From Rhea pennata (Eukaryota; Chordata; Aves; Rheiformes; Rheidae), in assembly GCF_028389875.1 (NCBI RefSeq), contig NC_084669.1, positions 28,446,567 through 28,510,566 of the forward strand: a DNA stretch of 64,000 bases, read 5' to 3'. The position numbers were made by a program, and so were the translations under genes. How positions within the stretch are numbered: position 1 is the stretch's first letter; each line of letters starts with the position of its first letter. Below are positions 52,034-63,660 of this stretch, piece by piece. Below the pieces are notes generated by a model. It was given only the letters and a program-made list of their open reading frames with translations. It was not told the origin of the DNA and searched no databases.

Positions 52034-54283
52034 AGGACAGGAATCAAGAATGCTGCAGCTAAGGTCAAAATACCACATAGCCTACAGAGCTCCAGGACTA
52101 GTTAGTTAGAGCAGGTAAAGAAGAAACTGCAGCTCTGAGCCAACAGAAAAAGAGCAAAACCAAGCAGCTATGTTGTAAATCAGGTGACATGGGGGGATGA
52201 ACCCAGCAGGCAACATTCCAGCCCCAGCACCCAGCTGGCCTCAGGTATGCGGCTCAGCTGGCCAGGCAGCAGCCCCCACCTGGGCGCTTCAGGCTCTGAG
52301 CAAAGCAGGTTTCACCTGCAGCTTCCTTACTATTCCACAGCTGGCTAGAGTTAACATTAATCTGTACTTTGAAACTCAACATGGGCTTGCAAGAGCTGAG
52401 ACTTTTAGGGAGGTCTCTGCATTTTTGCAGACAGACTCAGACCCCAAATGCAGCCAAGTCTGGGGAGAAAATGCGTTTTCCACTGACAAAGTTTTTTTTT
52501 TTCTCTCTCTCTCAAAAAAAAGGCTGAATTGGTACCTCAACACAAAGAGGAGAGGGTAAACCTACATGAAGGTTGGCACTAGAGAGTCCAGCTTTGACTC
52601 TAAGTAGCAGACTCAAATTCATTTAGCAGCCAAGACAAGCTCTGTCTAGAGTCTGCCTAACAGATTTCCAGTTTTCACTAAGGAGCATCATCACAAAAGC
52701 CTCCAGGATTTGTTATCAAACATCTGCTCCTTCACTTCACGGACCAAAACAAAAAGGTCTTTGTTGAAGGCGGTTTTAACACTCCTAAGCCAGGTGAAAA
52801 AATGCTGGTAGCCTAGTTTTGCGTGCATACTCCAATTCTTCTATTCTCTCCCCAAATAAACACATTCTGTCAATCCTGTTTCATCCTTTTCCTTCTTACA
52901 AAGGTCAGCGTTTAACAACAAAAACATATTATACCACCCCCTTGAAGTAGCAACAGACAAACCTGAAATACTCTCTTCTGAAAGCTAGGCCAAATTCCTA
53001 GGCTGAAGGGAGCGATGCCATCCCTCAGGAAACTGCCTTACCACCCCACTGAAAGGACAAGGGGTTGCAGAAGAAAAACCCTCCTCAGCCCTGCCCACAA
53101 GCTTTTGTACCCTCAGCCGTGGGCTTCGTTATAGTGCTCAGGTGTGTAGCTCTCAGGCTGGCCGAGTCCCCCCTCGCCCTCCCTTAGCAAGGCCCTATCG
53201 GTTACCAGTGCTCCCCCCTCGCATCGCAGCCCAGCGCGATTTGACTCCAACCTAGCTGGTCTACTCTTTCTGCGTTGCACAACTCAACACGTGAGACTTA
53301 GTAGTACTGCTTCTGCTCTGCACGTGCGCTCCCCTCGCTGGCCACTAAACGCCTTTTGCATCTTAAGTTCACACGTGTTTCACTAAACCATTTCAAATAG
53401 AAATCAGCTTTAGAAAGATTTAACAGTGTCATTAAAATATATTTGTAGTCATTCTCAAAGCACATAATTCTTTACTGAGTGTCCACTGCAGCTCTTCGGC
53501 AAGCACAAAGTTTCTAATGCGTATATTTTAGGAGAAGTTAAAAAATGGAGAAATATTCATTTTGTTGGCAAATGATTACAGTTTTCTCTTCTTTCCAGCA
53601 TATACTTTAGCTGTGATAGATACTAGTATAACTTTGTTTTGTATAACCATGCACAAGTAACCTTGCTGTCCAGGACTGAGCGACTCTGAATTTTGCTTAA
53701 TTTATCAGTTATGCTGAGGTGAGTATTAATTAAGGACTCGGTAACTATCCTGATATAAACTAGTCCTTAACTATTAAAAAAAAGAGTTTGCCTTCTTAAC
53801 TTACTTTCCATCTCACTTCCTCCTCTCCCAAGACATTTTACCAACTCTGCTCATTTTCTGCATTATGTGCCTACTTGACAGGCAATTTGCTTGCTAGATA
53901 AATGCTAAAAAATTATTACACTTATTCACTTCTAAAACAAAAATCTCTTCCAGTCTGTTAACTGTGGGTCCTACATGCGAGATGGTGTCAGTAACTGCAA
54001 CACTGGGCAATTCAAACTCAGATAAAATTAAAAACCTTTGACCTCCACCGACCGCTTTGGCTTTGCCTGTGCCAATGAGAAACACCAAAAGAACAAGCCA
54101 GCGTCCCACTGTGAGAAATGAAGCTGGAAAAAAACTGAAGACTGCTGGCTTTAGTAACTAATCTGAAGTGTCAGCTAGCAGCGAGTCTTGCTCCTCAGCC
54201 TGACCGGTGCTCTTCTCTTTCCCAGCCCTAAGTGAAACAAGCATATCTATACATTCATAATGCCTTTGCAAGAAAGTAATGAA

Positions 54284-54299
54284 GTATATATATATATAT
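54284..54299. repeat. (TA)n tract before the microprotein exon
   Basis: A short TA run passes directly into the pyrimidine tract of the acceptor at 54314. Confidence 0.85.
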
Positions 54300-54344
54300 T
54301 TTTTTCTTTTACAGTTTCAAACGCTTGACATCATTGAGGAAATC

Positions 54345-54497
54345 ATGGTGGAAGGGATCTTAGCACCATGGGAAATACTGCTGGTCATTTTTGCTGCAGT
54401 GCTGATAATGAGTTTTCTTATGTTTCTGCCCCCTGCTGCTGTGGTGCTCTGGAGAATGAAGTATATTCCTCAGATCTCATTGCATGGATCTGTGTAA
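54345..54497 (+). CDS. Putative single-pass membrane microprotein, 50 aa (terminal exon)
   Basis: I do not recognise the family. An acceptor (tttttcttttacag) ends at 54314. The first ATG, 30 bases into the exon, has a strong Kozak context (A at -3, G at +4). The frame runs 50 codons to TAA, and AATAAA follows 56 bases later. The product begins MVEGILAPWE, then has one long hydrophobic segment (about residues 11-36, LLVIFAAVLIMSFLMFLPP) and a short polar, basic tail (RMKYIPQISLHGSV). The frame is also open upstream of the ATG to the splice site (FQTLDIIEEI), so an earlier exon could add an N-terminus. Splice site, start context, membrane segment, stop and poly-A signal all agreeing makes it more than a chance frame. 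The alternative is a non-coding RNA exon. Confidence 0.5.
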   Translation: MVEGILAPWEILLVIFAAVLIMSFLMFLPPAAVVLWRMKYIPQISLHGSV

Positions 54498-54553
54498 GCG
54501 AGCCCTAAAATACAAGATAATATCGCAGATCCCTTTAAAGAATGTTTCAAAGC

Positions 54554-54559
54554 AATAAA
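54554..54559 (+). terminator. Polyadenylation signal of the microprotein transcript
   Basis: AATAAA lies 56 bases downstream of the TAA. The following sequence, ctgttactgc, is moderately T/G-rich. Confidence 0.5.
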
Positions 54560-54599
54560 ATCTCTCAGGACCACTGTTACTGCTTAGGATCCATCTGAA

Positions 54600-57300
54600 A
54601 GTGATGTTTGGCCCAATCTTCTGCTGCCAAGTTCCTGTGAAAAGAGAATATGTATAATTTTCTCTTCATTTACTACAGTTTTCAGCACTTTTTGCCTTCT
54701 GTTTGTTGGCTACATTGCAATTGCTTTTATTTGCTTAATACCCAGACTGATTTCCTCTCTTGCATTATAACAGACTGAAGACTAGAAGAGAAACAAGCAT
54801 AGTACAGTATTCTATTCCCTTATCTAATTTTGGTAAAGCTTGCCTATTTATAGTTATACTGTAAATAATACCAAAAAGATTAACTGAGATCACTGACAGT
54901 TATGCAGGTGGACGTAGCAAAAGCAAATAGTATACGCTAGGGAGCAAACAGTTTAGCATAGTTTTACTGTGAAATCTAAAAAATATATATAAAGGAAAGG
55001 TGCACTAAATGGGCATCTTGTCCTTGTTTTGTCCAATTTAAAATGTGCTGACCTGAAATGTTTTTCACTTTTCTTTGCTACGCTATGACGTCTTCTCTTT
55101 GCACATCCTGCATGTAAGGACACAAAGCCACCCCCATCCCGGGTGCGAACAGCAGCGTAAGGGAAAGCCTGATGCTCAGACGTGCCAGCCTAGCCACCAG
55201 CTCTCAGTTAATGCAAACATACTGCAATCATTTACCTGAATTATATTATGCAAATTTACTCTGGGAAATAATGTGATTAAATGTACTTTAGTTTTAACTG
55301 TATCCTATAGGCTTATTGGTCCAACAACTGCCCTTTCTCATATATAAATAATAACTTGGGAGGTGAAAATAGAACCAAAGTGCTTGTCTATTAGTTTATA
55401 ACAAAAGCAATCTTTAGCTCACAATACATGCAATATTAAATTAAGAGCCTTCCAGCCTAATTCTTCCACATTATATGAAGCTCATTAGTGGGATAACTGC
55501 TGCACAGATTTAATCATTTCTGTTACTTTACAAGACCTATTTTACAGTATATGGGCTCGATTTTTCTCATAAAAAACAGTAGTGGGTCTCTTTTGTTTTG
55601 TTGGTTGGTTTTGGAAGGTCACTAGAATGTGTGAATATACCCGGCAGAAAAATGTTTCTTTTAGTAGCAGTAGAAAAATGATAATGGCAAGTGCTCCATG
55701 CTTCAGGACTGTTGAGCAATGACTGATAATGTATTGGCTGGAAATGAAAGACCCAGAGACATTATAACTTCATTTGGTATGGATTAGGTGTCTGCCAAAA
55801 ATAAACTCACGCACCAAGGACTGAAAAACAGTTGCTTTAAGACTGCAACACTTTTTTCTTGCCAATGCCAATGGTGAGGAGCCAAAGCAGGCAGCTCATC
55901 CCTTCTGTTGATGCAACTCCGGTCCGCATTAATCGAGTCCTGTGACCGTCAGGTTAGCGTGTGGGCCTGAAAGCCACTGATGGATTTTTATGATTTTAAT
56001 GACTAGATTATAGACCTTTAATTTTGAATACCTGAAAGGTACTTTGTAATCTTCCTAAATAATGTTACATATATCTGAATCATGTAAATGATTAATGAGA
56101 TAAAAGTCCATTAAATACCATGTACGGTGTAACTATGCTGCCTATGTCTTTGTGGTACTCGCAAGGATAGGGAAGGGGTGAAGAAGCGGAAGGAAGCACA
56201 GAATGATGAGCTGGCGGTCGTCAGATCCGCAGCTTCACTGTTTGGTCAACACAAGAAAATTTCACCAGACCCCAAGGTTGGGTTCCACTGAAAACTGAGC
56301 AAGCAGTGACAAAGCTTTTTGTTTAGATTTCGTAAAAACTCACATACCGGTCTACTCTGACCCGAAACCAGGGCAGTCCAGGGCCAGCACCCAGAGCTGC
56401 TCGGGCACCGTGCACGGACAGCAGCGCCGCTGAGCCACTCTGCTACCTGCCAGCTCTGACTCGCTTGCCCCTTTGCCCCGAGGCTGAGCTGGAGGCGGCA
56501 GCCGCAGTATCTGGCAGCCACGGTTTCTTTCCAGAACCACCACAGTTTTGCCCGCAGGGACTGATCAAAGGAGCCTGAAGCTGGTCCCTGGCACCCCAAT
56601 CACAGAGCTTCTCCCTGAGATCCTGCAGCAGCTGCCCCCTGCCTCCTCCTGGCAAAGAGCACAGGATGCAAATACCTGCGCTCTTAGGGCAACTCCATTT
56701 CTCATGTTCTGTGCTGAGCCAAGAACATATTTTTTCCAGCAGTTTTACTAAATTGCAGGATCCACAGGGCACTTTTTTTGAGTAACAGAAGTGCAATGTG
56801 CTCTACCTAAAGGGTCTCTTTGTGAGATGTTCTCAAGCTGATAAATACAGATGGAGTGCCGCTGCGAGCAAACCTATGAGCTTCAAGTTCGTAGCTCATG
56901 AGAAAGACAGCACCTTTAACAAAGAGCTGTATGTACAGCCTGATTAAACCCCAACCAAGGAAACAGCACGCGAGCAAAGCATTATATTCCTGCGGCCAGG
57001 AATTGCTGTGCCATTGCATTGCTTCAGTGGCCACCCCAGCAGCAACAGCACCTCTAGAAGCAGCTCGGGGCATCGCCCTTTCCCAGCAAACGTGGCCCCT
57101 GGCAAAAGAAAATTTTTGATACCAAGTATTGCATTCAGCTGAAGACCATATCCATTAAACAACTGTCATTCTTACTTAATTCCAGTTAGGCAAATTTAAG
57201 CCATAAGCGGTAATCCTTTTCTCTGAACCATCTCCATGCGTTATGTGATTAGGTTTAGCCTATATATTGATAGCCAAGAGCCGAGGCCAAACAATGACTA
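54600..57300. other. Non-coding interval
   Basis: No gene is recognised. A GC-richer part (about 56340-56700 and 56950-57100) is open in several frames on both strands without any family resemblance. Confidence 0.5.
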
Positions 57301-57440
57301 TGATCTTTAATCTTTTAATTAAATAAAATGCCTTAGCAATGATTTCACTGCTTGACTTTCTTCATGTCAAAATACCCATGTCAAATTGCAACAGCCGGTT
57401 GGCCTGTGGCACAGGCGTTTTGGCCCTGCGCGCCCTGGCA

Positions 57441-57617
57441 CTAGGAACTGTACATTACGCAGTCAGCCTTGCGGTCGTGCCCGGAGACCTCTACCCCTCG
57501 CTTGCGAAGCTCTTCGAGGAAGATGTTTACCTGCTCTTTCTCAGTTTCAGCGAAGGCTATCATCGTGTGCTGGTAGGTGCTGTTTGCAGGGAAATAGGCA
57601 GATTTAGCTCCACTGAC
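57441..57617 (-). CDS. Candidate terminal exon of an unidentified minus-strand gene
   Basis: On the minus strand a pyrimidine-rich stretch and an acceptor-like tttccagcctcag precede an open frame that ends in TAG at 57441-57443. It encodes about 58 residues, beginning VPVSGAKSAYFPANST, continuing with HTMIAFAETEKEQV and a helix-like FLEELRKRGVEVSG, and ending ADCVMYSS. The composition is protein-like (alternating charged and hydrophobic residues, predicted strand-helix-strand), but I recognise no family. The frame is consistent only if the acceptor is at the agag|gtg position or the upstream exon leaves one base. ATTAAA-type poly-A motifs lie about 120-130 bases downstream (minus strand, near 57308-57319). 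Two + strand frames are also open here, so chance in GC-rich DNA remains possible. Confidence 0.3.
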   Translation of the reverse strand, partial: VSGAKSAYFPANSTYQHTMIAFAETEKEQVNIFLEELRKRGVEVSGHDRKADCVMYSS

Positions 57618-57646
57618 AGGCACCTCTGAGGCTGGAAAGCTATAAG

Positions 57647-57697
57647 CCCCCCCCCCCCAAAAAAAAAAAAAAAAAAAAAAAAGAAAAAGAAAAAGAA
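57647..57697. repeat. C12 run followed by poly-A
   Basis: Twelve C are followed by about 24 A, then by gaaaaa units. Confidence 0.9.
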
Positions 57698-58528
57698 ACC
57701 ACTGAATTAGCTATGCTCAGCACCTGGGCAGGTTTGTGTTATGTCCCACTCCTCAGGCAAGCTCCATCACTCCCACTTTCCAGGCTTAAGTCTTCAAATT
57801 GGAATAAAACTGCATAGACAGCACGGCACCAGGAGGATGCGGCTCTTCCCGGGGAGCTGGCCCACGCCGGCACTGGGAGCACCTGCCGGTGGCTTGAGCC
57901 GCCAGCTCCCACAGCAAGGAAAAGTACGAATTATACAGTAACTGCTTGTAAACTAGTGAATTAAGCCAGCGATCTGGCAGCAGTGAAGCATGCCTCTTAC
58001 CTTCTCACACAAGGGTTTGCAGTACCGAAGGTGATCAGTGGCGACGCAACAGCCCACTGCTGTGGGGGCTAGCAGAGGTGGGCATGGGGGCAGCAGCTTG
58101 CAAACGTCTCAGTGGATTTGAAGGAAAAAAAGCTAATAATACTGAAAAATGAGCATTAATGATTTCCTCCTGCCCAGAGTGGACGATGGGCATACTCACT
58201 GACCTGGGGATGGGCGTCAACTGCCCCCACCACTATTTGAAGTTGACAAAGTGAGCAATTTTTTATCATCAATTTAAAACTTTTTTTTTTTTTGACAATA
58301 CCCAAAATCTCTGTGATAGCAAAGTCCCAGCCAGCCCCAGATGGGCTCAAAAACTGGCAGCACCCACACGAATTGAGGCAGCGGCTGTATTCCCAGCACG
58401 GCCATCGGCACTATGGGGGTTAAACTGAGCTGAGTATCTCCTGGGCCAAGTGGGCACCAAGGAGCCCCAACGGAGCTGCTTATTGGAGGGGCTTTGGAGG
58501 GTGGGCTTTTTGTTTGGTTTGGTTTGGT

Positions 58529-58532
<4 letters not shown>

Positions 58533-58562
<30 letters not shown>
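58533..58562. repeat. Poly-T tract (30 T)
   Basis: This is an uninterrupted T run, preceded by tttggtttggtttggttg. It creates spurious poly-Phe frames. Confidence 0.9.
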
Positions 58563-58563
<1 letters not shown>

Positions 58564-59586
58564 GTTTCTTTTCCTTGTGGCTTCGCTGCTGCCGGGTTGT
58601 CAAGCGCTCTGGGAAGGCCAGCGGCGTTTCAGGGTCGAGGCTCGCACTGCTCTGGAGCACGGCGCAGAAGGCCCAGAGGTGCTTGCACGCTCCTGGCGAG
58701 GAGACTGACTGATGGTCTTTCCCCTTTGGTGATCATTTTATGGAAGCATTTTGAATATTTCTATGGAGTTAGGGAGAAACAAACAACAAAAAAAAAGGCT
58801 AAGTTGCAGAGGAAAACCATTGACATTCCTTTGTAAAAGCAGTGATTAGAAAGAGTTTTCCATTAGATTTGGATTGAGAGGGAAGACTGGTAGTTTTTTT
58901 CTTTCCATGTATGAAAAGACGTCTTTAAAAACAAATGTATATATTCTTTCCATACAAATCATTGGGTAGTTATTCCTTCTGAGTGCTGGCAGCTCTTACA
59001 GACAGTTTTGTGTGTGTATGTGGTTATAAATGTATATATTTGTGAGTATAAATGAAGAGGTTCCTGGGATTTTTTTTTTAATCTAGCTATTGCCGTGTAG
59101 CCTTATAAATAAAGGCCACTTACCTTGACCGTCTCGCTAGCGCTGGCTGCTGTTGCGCCTTCACAGCCGCTGTTACTGGCAAAAGCACGAGCTTTGGTGA
59201 AAGCCAGCGGGCGAGCAGGGGACACATGCACAGCTCGTTCATGATCCCCGAGGCGACACCGAGGCGAACAGACCACAGCCCTTGCGTAAGCGTGCGCCTC
59301 TTTTGCAGCGCTCGTGCTACCTTGTGCATCTCAGGTTATCGCGGCTCAAATGCGAGTAAACCGGGCGGCTGCTGAGTTATTTTGGACCGTCGGCAGCTCG
59401 CCTGTGTGCGAGGGGCCCTCCTTTCCCTAAGGAGCCCGGTAAGCAAACCCGCCAGGACATTTTCAGATTAATTGTTTTACCATAAACATTTTCAGTGCTC
59501 ACACCAGCGCACACTCATACAGACGGCATAAATACACCTAAGGGCTCAGCCTCGTCCCTCACTCGCCAAGCAAAAGCCCGGGGAGG

Positions 59587-59612
59587 GTGTGTGTGTGTGT
59601 GGGGGGGGGGGG
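59587..59612. repeat. (GT)n followed by G12
   Basis: Seven GT units pass into a run of twelve G. Confidence 0.9.
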
Positions 59613-60874
59613 TGACAGCGGCCAGCTCGATGTGCGCCCCGCGGCTGGGCCCACCAGCAGCTGCTCGCTGCAGGGGCAGGTTATGAACACCGGGTTATTA
59701 AACACAAATTAAACAAAGCGGCAACAGCAGCAGAAGGGGAACCCGTCGTGGTGCACACGACCTACCTTCAGTGCATATATTATTGGACTGATTGCGTGGT
59801 GTTTCCGTGGAAGAGGGGTGTTTTTGTTAGTGGGACCATGAACCTTGTGTACCTGTGGCCATTTATGGGAAGAGCTGACTAGCTACCAAAATTGGCACCA
59901 AAAATTTGGTCATTGCTATGCTAAACATTTATTATTGGATTAATTCAATTATCCTGATGATAACGGTCGTATGCTAGGGATGCGACTAGCGCCAGCTGCC
60001 AAATGCCGGGTGTGGTGGCCGGGGATGGCCTTTTGGCCGGTCCCCAGCAGGCTGCTGCACGCGCCCGTGCCCCAGTTCCAAGCCTCATACTGCTCCCACC
60101 TGCCCCGAGCAGCAACCAGGTGCTTCCTCCGACTCCCGCATCGCACACAGGCAATGGTAACATTTTGCATCTCCCACTCTCCCACTCACATGTGCACAGA
60201 TGTGTTAGTGCCACTATTAGAGTAGACCTGTTCATTTGGTCTGCAGCAGATAGGACCATGCTGCTGTCACGCTATGTTGCCCAACGTAGTTACCTGTACT
60301 GCACTCTTTCAGCTTGCTTTTCGTTTAGTTTTGTTTGCGTGCTTGCTCCTGCGAGTTGACGTACACAGCCGCAGGCCCAGGAGCTCCAGGGCAGGTGAAG
60401 GCCGTGAGAGGCGTCTGCCGCGATAACCAAGCCGAGCTTTGCTTCCTGCGCCAGCCCAGGGCCTTCGTGATAAACATCTCTCACGCACGTCCGCAAGGCA
60501 ATTCTGCAGCAGTGCAACCAGCACCTTCCTTATTCGTCTTAGTATTTATTATTAAGATGCCCTGTATACATTACTGACAGGTAAAAGTTAATTAGCAAAA
60601 CAAGGCTTTAATAATGAATACCAAAAATTATGTTTCGTGGCAGACTGACAAGCCTTGGCTTCAAACAGTTTCCATTTTTAGAGGCTGGCAGTTACACACA
60701 CAGTCTTGCTTGTATGATGAGCAATATCCAGCTGGGAAACCTGCCAAACTGTATCCAGGTGTTTGATGAAGGCCACTGATTAATGCATTAAGGCCTCAGG
60801 AGACGAGGAGCCACATAAAGAACTACTTAATCTTCCCAACTCACATAATACATATATTTACTGTACATAAATAG

Positions 60875-60898
60875 ACACACACACACACACACACACAC
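60875..60898. repeat. (AC)12 microsatellite
   Basis: Twelve clean AC units are followed by a gtatgtatgtac stretch. Confidence 0.9.
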
Positions 60899-61991
60899 GT
60901 ATGTATGTACATATATGTATATTTGCGTTACATTTGTGACATACTGGAAGAAGAGACTGAGCGAGGTCATCAAAGCTGGGCACTCTGTTTCTGTCCCCGT
61001 CCCCTCCCTGAGATGCAATGCAAAGAAATTGGGTTTGGAGAGAAACATGCTGGGAAGCATGTGGAAGCAGTTCTCCAGTGCAGAAGATCTAACAAAATGT
61101 TGCTTAGATTGTAAAACTGGGATTAAATGACTCTTTGTGCCTCATGCATGTGTGCGTGTGTATTTGATTTTTAGGGGAACCTTCTATTGCAGGATTAATT
61201 TCATCCTTGTTGCCTGCTGACAAACAAAGCCAGTCACAGAGGATTAAAAATCGTTCCCACACCCTCCTGATTTAAATAAACCTAGGGTCATGCCACAGTC
61301 CTTCTCCAAATTACAGTGTTTCTTGATGAGAACCAGCATATGAATTTTATCATCCGGATAATTGAATTAATCCAATAATGTTTAGAGTAGAAATGACCAC
61401 ATTTTTGTAGTCAGCTCTTCCCATCAAGAAGCGACATCCTTATGCTCCGTCTAGCCCTGGCACTGGTGGAGGGGTTCAGCAGCGCAGCAGCTGGCACCAG
61501 GCGACTCGCTTCCCCCAGCTGTGGCAGGACACACAGCCACCTAGCGGCTACGTCCGCAGGGAGACACTGCTGGACAGTTTAGCAGTCCAAATTTAAACCT
61601 CACACTACATATATTTTTGTGGCTATCTTCCAGTTATCTCTATGCATTTTATTTTATTCCAAAATTGCCTCAAGCCAGGTAAGCCATGAAATAAACTTAA
61701 AATTTGGGAGCAAAAATTACAGTAAGAGGGTTCTGCCAAACACCAAAACCAAACCTAACAGTTAAAAATAAAACTTGAATACATTTTCACCAAGCTTCTA
61801 TTAATTACCAGGACTAAACAACAATCACATTTACTGAAAAATATCTTTGTAGTACAATTCCAAAAGCTACTAAAATTTGGTTATTAACTGCACTTTGATT
61901 TCCTGGCTTTAGTGTTTTATTTATGTTTATAGCTCCTAAAAATCTAACAAACAACAGTGTAAGAGGTTGAGTTGAGATGGAACATTTTGCT

Positions 61992-61994
<3 letters not shown>

Positions 61995-62032
<38 letters not shown>
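61995..62032. repeat. (AC)19 microsatellite downstream of MAT1A
   Basis: Nineteen clean AC units. Read on the MAT1A strand this is (GT)19, lying 36 bases past the poly-A signal. Confidence 0.92.
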
Positions 62033-62036
<4 letters not shown>

Positions 62037-62067
62037 CAGTGCCTTAAACACATGGTAGGAAAAAGTG

Positions 62068-62073
62068 TTTTAT
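62068..62073 (-). terminator. MAT1A: Polyadenylation signal of MAT1A
   Basis: AATAAA on the minus strand lies about 590 bases after the TGA stop. It is followed by a T-rich stretch and then a long (GT)n run, as expected for a GU-rich downstream element. Other AATAAA-like sites further on (for example near 61650) are possible alternatives. Confidence 0.55.
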
Positions 62074-62662
62074 TGAATGATTGTTGTTTTACAGGAGAAC
62101 ACTTATGTTTCAAAAACACAAGTAATTGAAACACAGCAGTAACAGCACATACCCAGTGAAGATTTAAATATTATGCATATGATAACACTTTATGCAGAAA
62201 AGGCTGAGATACAGTTATGTGATATATTCAGCCTTCTTCCATTAAAATGACACACAGATGTATGCAATGCTAACTCCAGTAAGGAAATTGGACCCCAGGA
62301 TTTCCCACTGTGTAATCAGAAGCAAGAGATCTACTGATCCATTGCCCAAGCAGGATTTGAGGTTCAGCCATTGGTTTGTGTACCTGAGTCATATTTGCCT
62401 TTATCACAAGAATTAACAGAGCAGCAATAAAAAATAAACTATTTTGTTGTCTTATACTGATAAAAAACCCAGACTCTGCCCCTAATGAAATACATTGAGG
62501 GCTAGAAAAATCAATTTCCAAGAAAATAACCTTTTGTTTCTTTCTATTTAAAATCTGAAATTCTTTTTGTTGAATACTCTATCGTAACATTTGATTTTTG
62601 GAAGTATCCCCATCATTAGTTGACTTCTCTTCCCTTCTGTTTTTAAAGATAGACTCTTATTG

Positions 62663-63660
62663 TCAAAATACAAGCTTCTTTGGTACTTCCCATGAGAATT
62701 CATTTCTTCCAAAGTGACCATAACATGCAGTCTTTTGGTAAATGGGTTTTTTTAGGTCCAAATCCCTATGTGTATAATAAAGAAAGAGAAAAAAAAATCA
62801 TGTTACTATATTTCATGACATATACCATTAAAATCCAGATGATGATTCCCTAACATGCTCTAGGTGACCCTGCTGAGCAGGGAAGTTGGACTAGATGATC
62901 TCCAGAAGTCCTCCCTTCCAACCTTACTGATTCTGTGATTCTATGCTTATTTCATGACCTCAATCTAGTGACCATATTCTTCGGATGTAAACATGTCAGT
63001 GAATATGCCCAACAACAGAACCATAAAATTGGCAACAAAACTTAAATCTGAAGTGCTTTAGGGCTAAGATAAAGTTCTTTTAGTTATTGAGAAATATGAA
63101 TTTTAACATAAAAGAAGGAATATCTTCAATTAACTTTGTAAAATGAAATATTTTTAATTTTTACAGCACTGTAAAGGTAAGTAAAAATCCTTGGAAGTCA
63201 AAAATTAATTCATTTTATTTTATTTCAATTCATATGCTATATAAGGCCAAATGCTGAAAGTTTCATGCTCCATATGAAACTTGAGAACTACATCTGTCAT
63301 CTTAGAAGATACTGCACACTGGTAGATCCATAAAAAGTTACAACTGTGACAACTGATTAAAAAAAAAAAATCTCTTTTGTCCTACATGGAGCAATCCAAC
63401 TCCATGAGCTCAAGAGGTTGATCTATCACTGCTGCTTCATGGAAACATCTAACAGTTTTGGAAGGAATCAGTTCTGGAATGTGATCACACAGGTATTTCC
63501 CTACCTGTGTGCTCCTATTACTCTACCTGACAATGACTCCGGGCCGAAGGTCGAAGTTTTTGTGCACAATGTCCAGGAGCTCTTTCTCTGTTTTTTGGGA
63601 AGTTCCGTAAGTGAATAGTGAGATGGACAGCGGCTGAGCTACTCCAATGGCATAAGAAAC
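62663..63660 (-). CDS. MAT1A: MAT1A, last two coding exons (partial)
   Basis: This is the C-terminal part of S-adenosylmethionine synthase, liver type, a cytosolic enzyme that makes SAM from methionine and ATP. The penultimate exon is complement(63527-63660), 134 nt, starting [16 protein letters not shown] and ending [10 protein letters not shown]. The last exon is complement(62663-62765), starting with the second part of R, then [19 protein letters not shown], and ending EVPKKLVF-stop. Borders are acceptor/donor consensus and the split Arg codon joins in frame. The terminus KKLVF, together with [10 protein letters not shown], distinguishes MAT1A from MAT2A (which ends KKLKY). Upstream exons lie beyond the right edge; the remaining 340 bases are intron. 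The gene converges on the collectin side. Confidence 0.96.
62859..62945 (+). mobile_element. CR1 3' end fragment in a MAT1A intron
   Basis: This short copy of the extreme CR1 3' end has ctaggtgaccctgctgagca, ggttggactagatgatctcc-like sequence and the terminal gattctgtgattctatg. It is antisense to MAT1A and lies in the last intron, about 95 bases before the last exon. Confidence 0.9.

Larger units (their letters stand above)
45141..54314. other. Non-coding interval, possible intron of a + strand transcript
   Basis: No conserved exon is recognised. An AT palindrome lies at 48611-48655, a G17 run at 52017-52033 and a TA run at 54284-54299. The longest open frame of the window (51042-51677, + strand, 211 codons) lies here but has no recognisable domain, contains many overlapping alternative frames and looks like chance. 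A minus-strand open stretch at 53945-54109 resembles a signal peptide (VGRWLVLLVFLIGTGKAKA) but has no in-frame ATG. Confidence 0.5.
57700..62050. other. Interval between the candidate exon and MAT1A
   Basis: No gene is recognised. Simple repeats are listed separately. CpG-rich patches lie at about 59110-59450 and 59990-60480. The first ends, on the minus strand, in a good donor (gtcaag|gtaagt, exon side 59126), so it might be an exon of the same unknown minus-strand gene as the candidate at 57.4 kb. In the shared phase the frame is open upstream but has no ATG. Confidence 0.45.

Noticed and set aside
54315-54350. Possible PLAC9 similarity (LDIIEEI versus a LDVMEE-type motif)
   Set aside because: The match is only a few residues long, and the following transmembrane segment is not a PLAC9 feature.
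58450-58836. 128-codon frames across the poly-T tract on both strands
   Set aside because: They are created by the T30 homopolymer (poly-Phe or poly-Lys) and are not coding.
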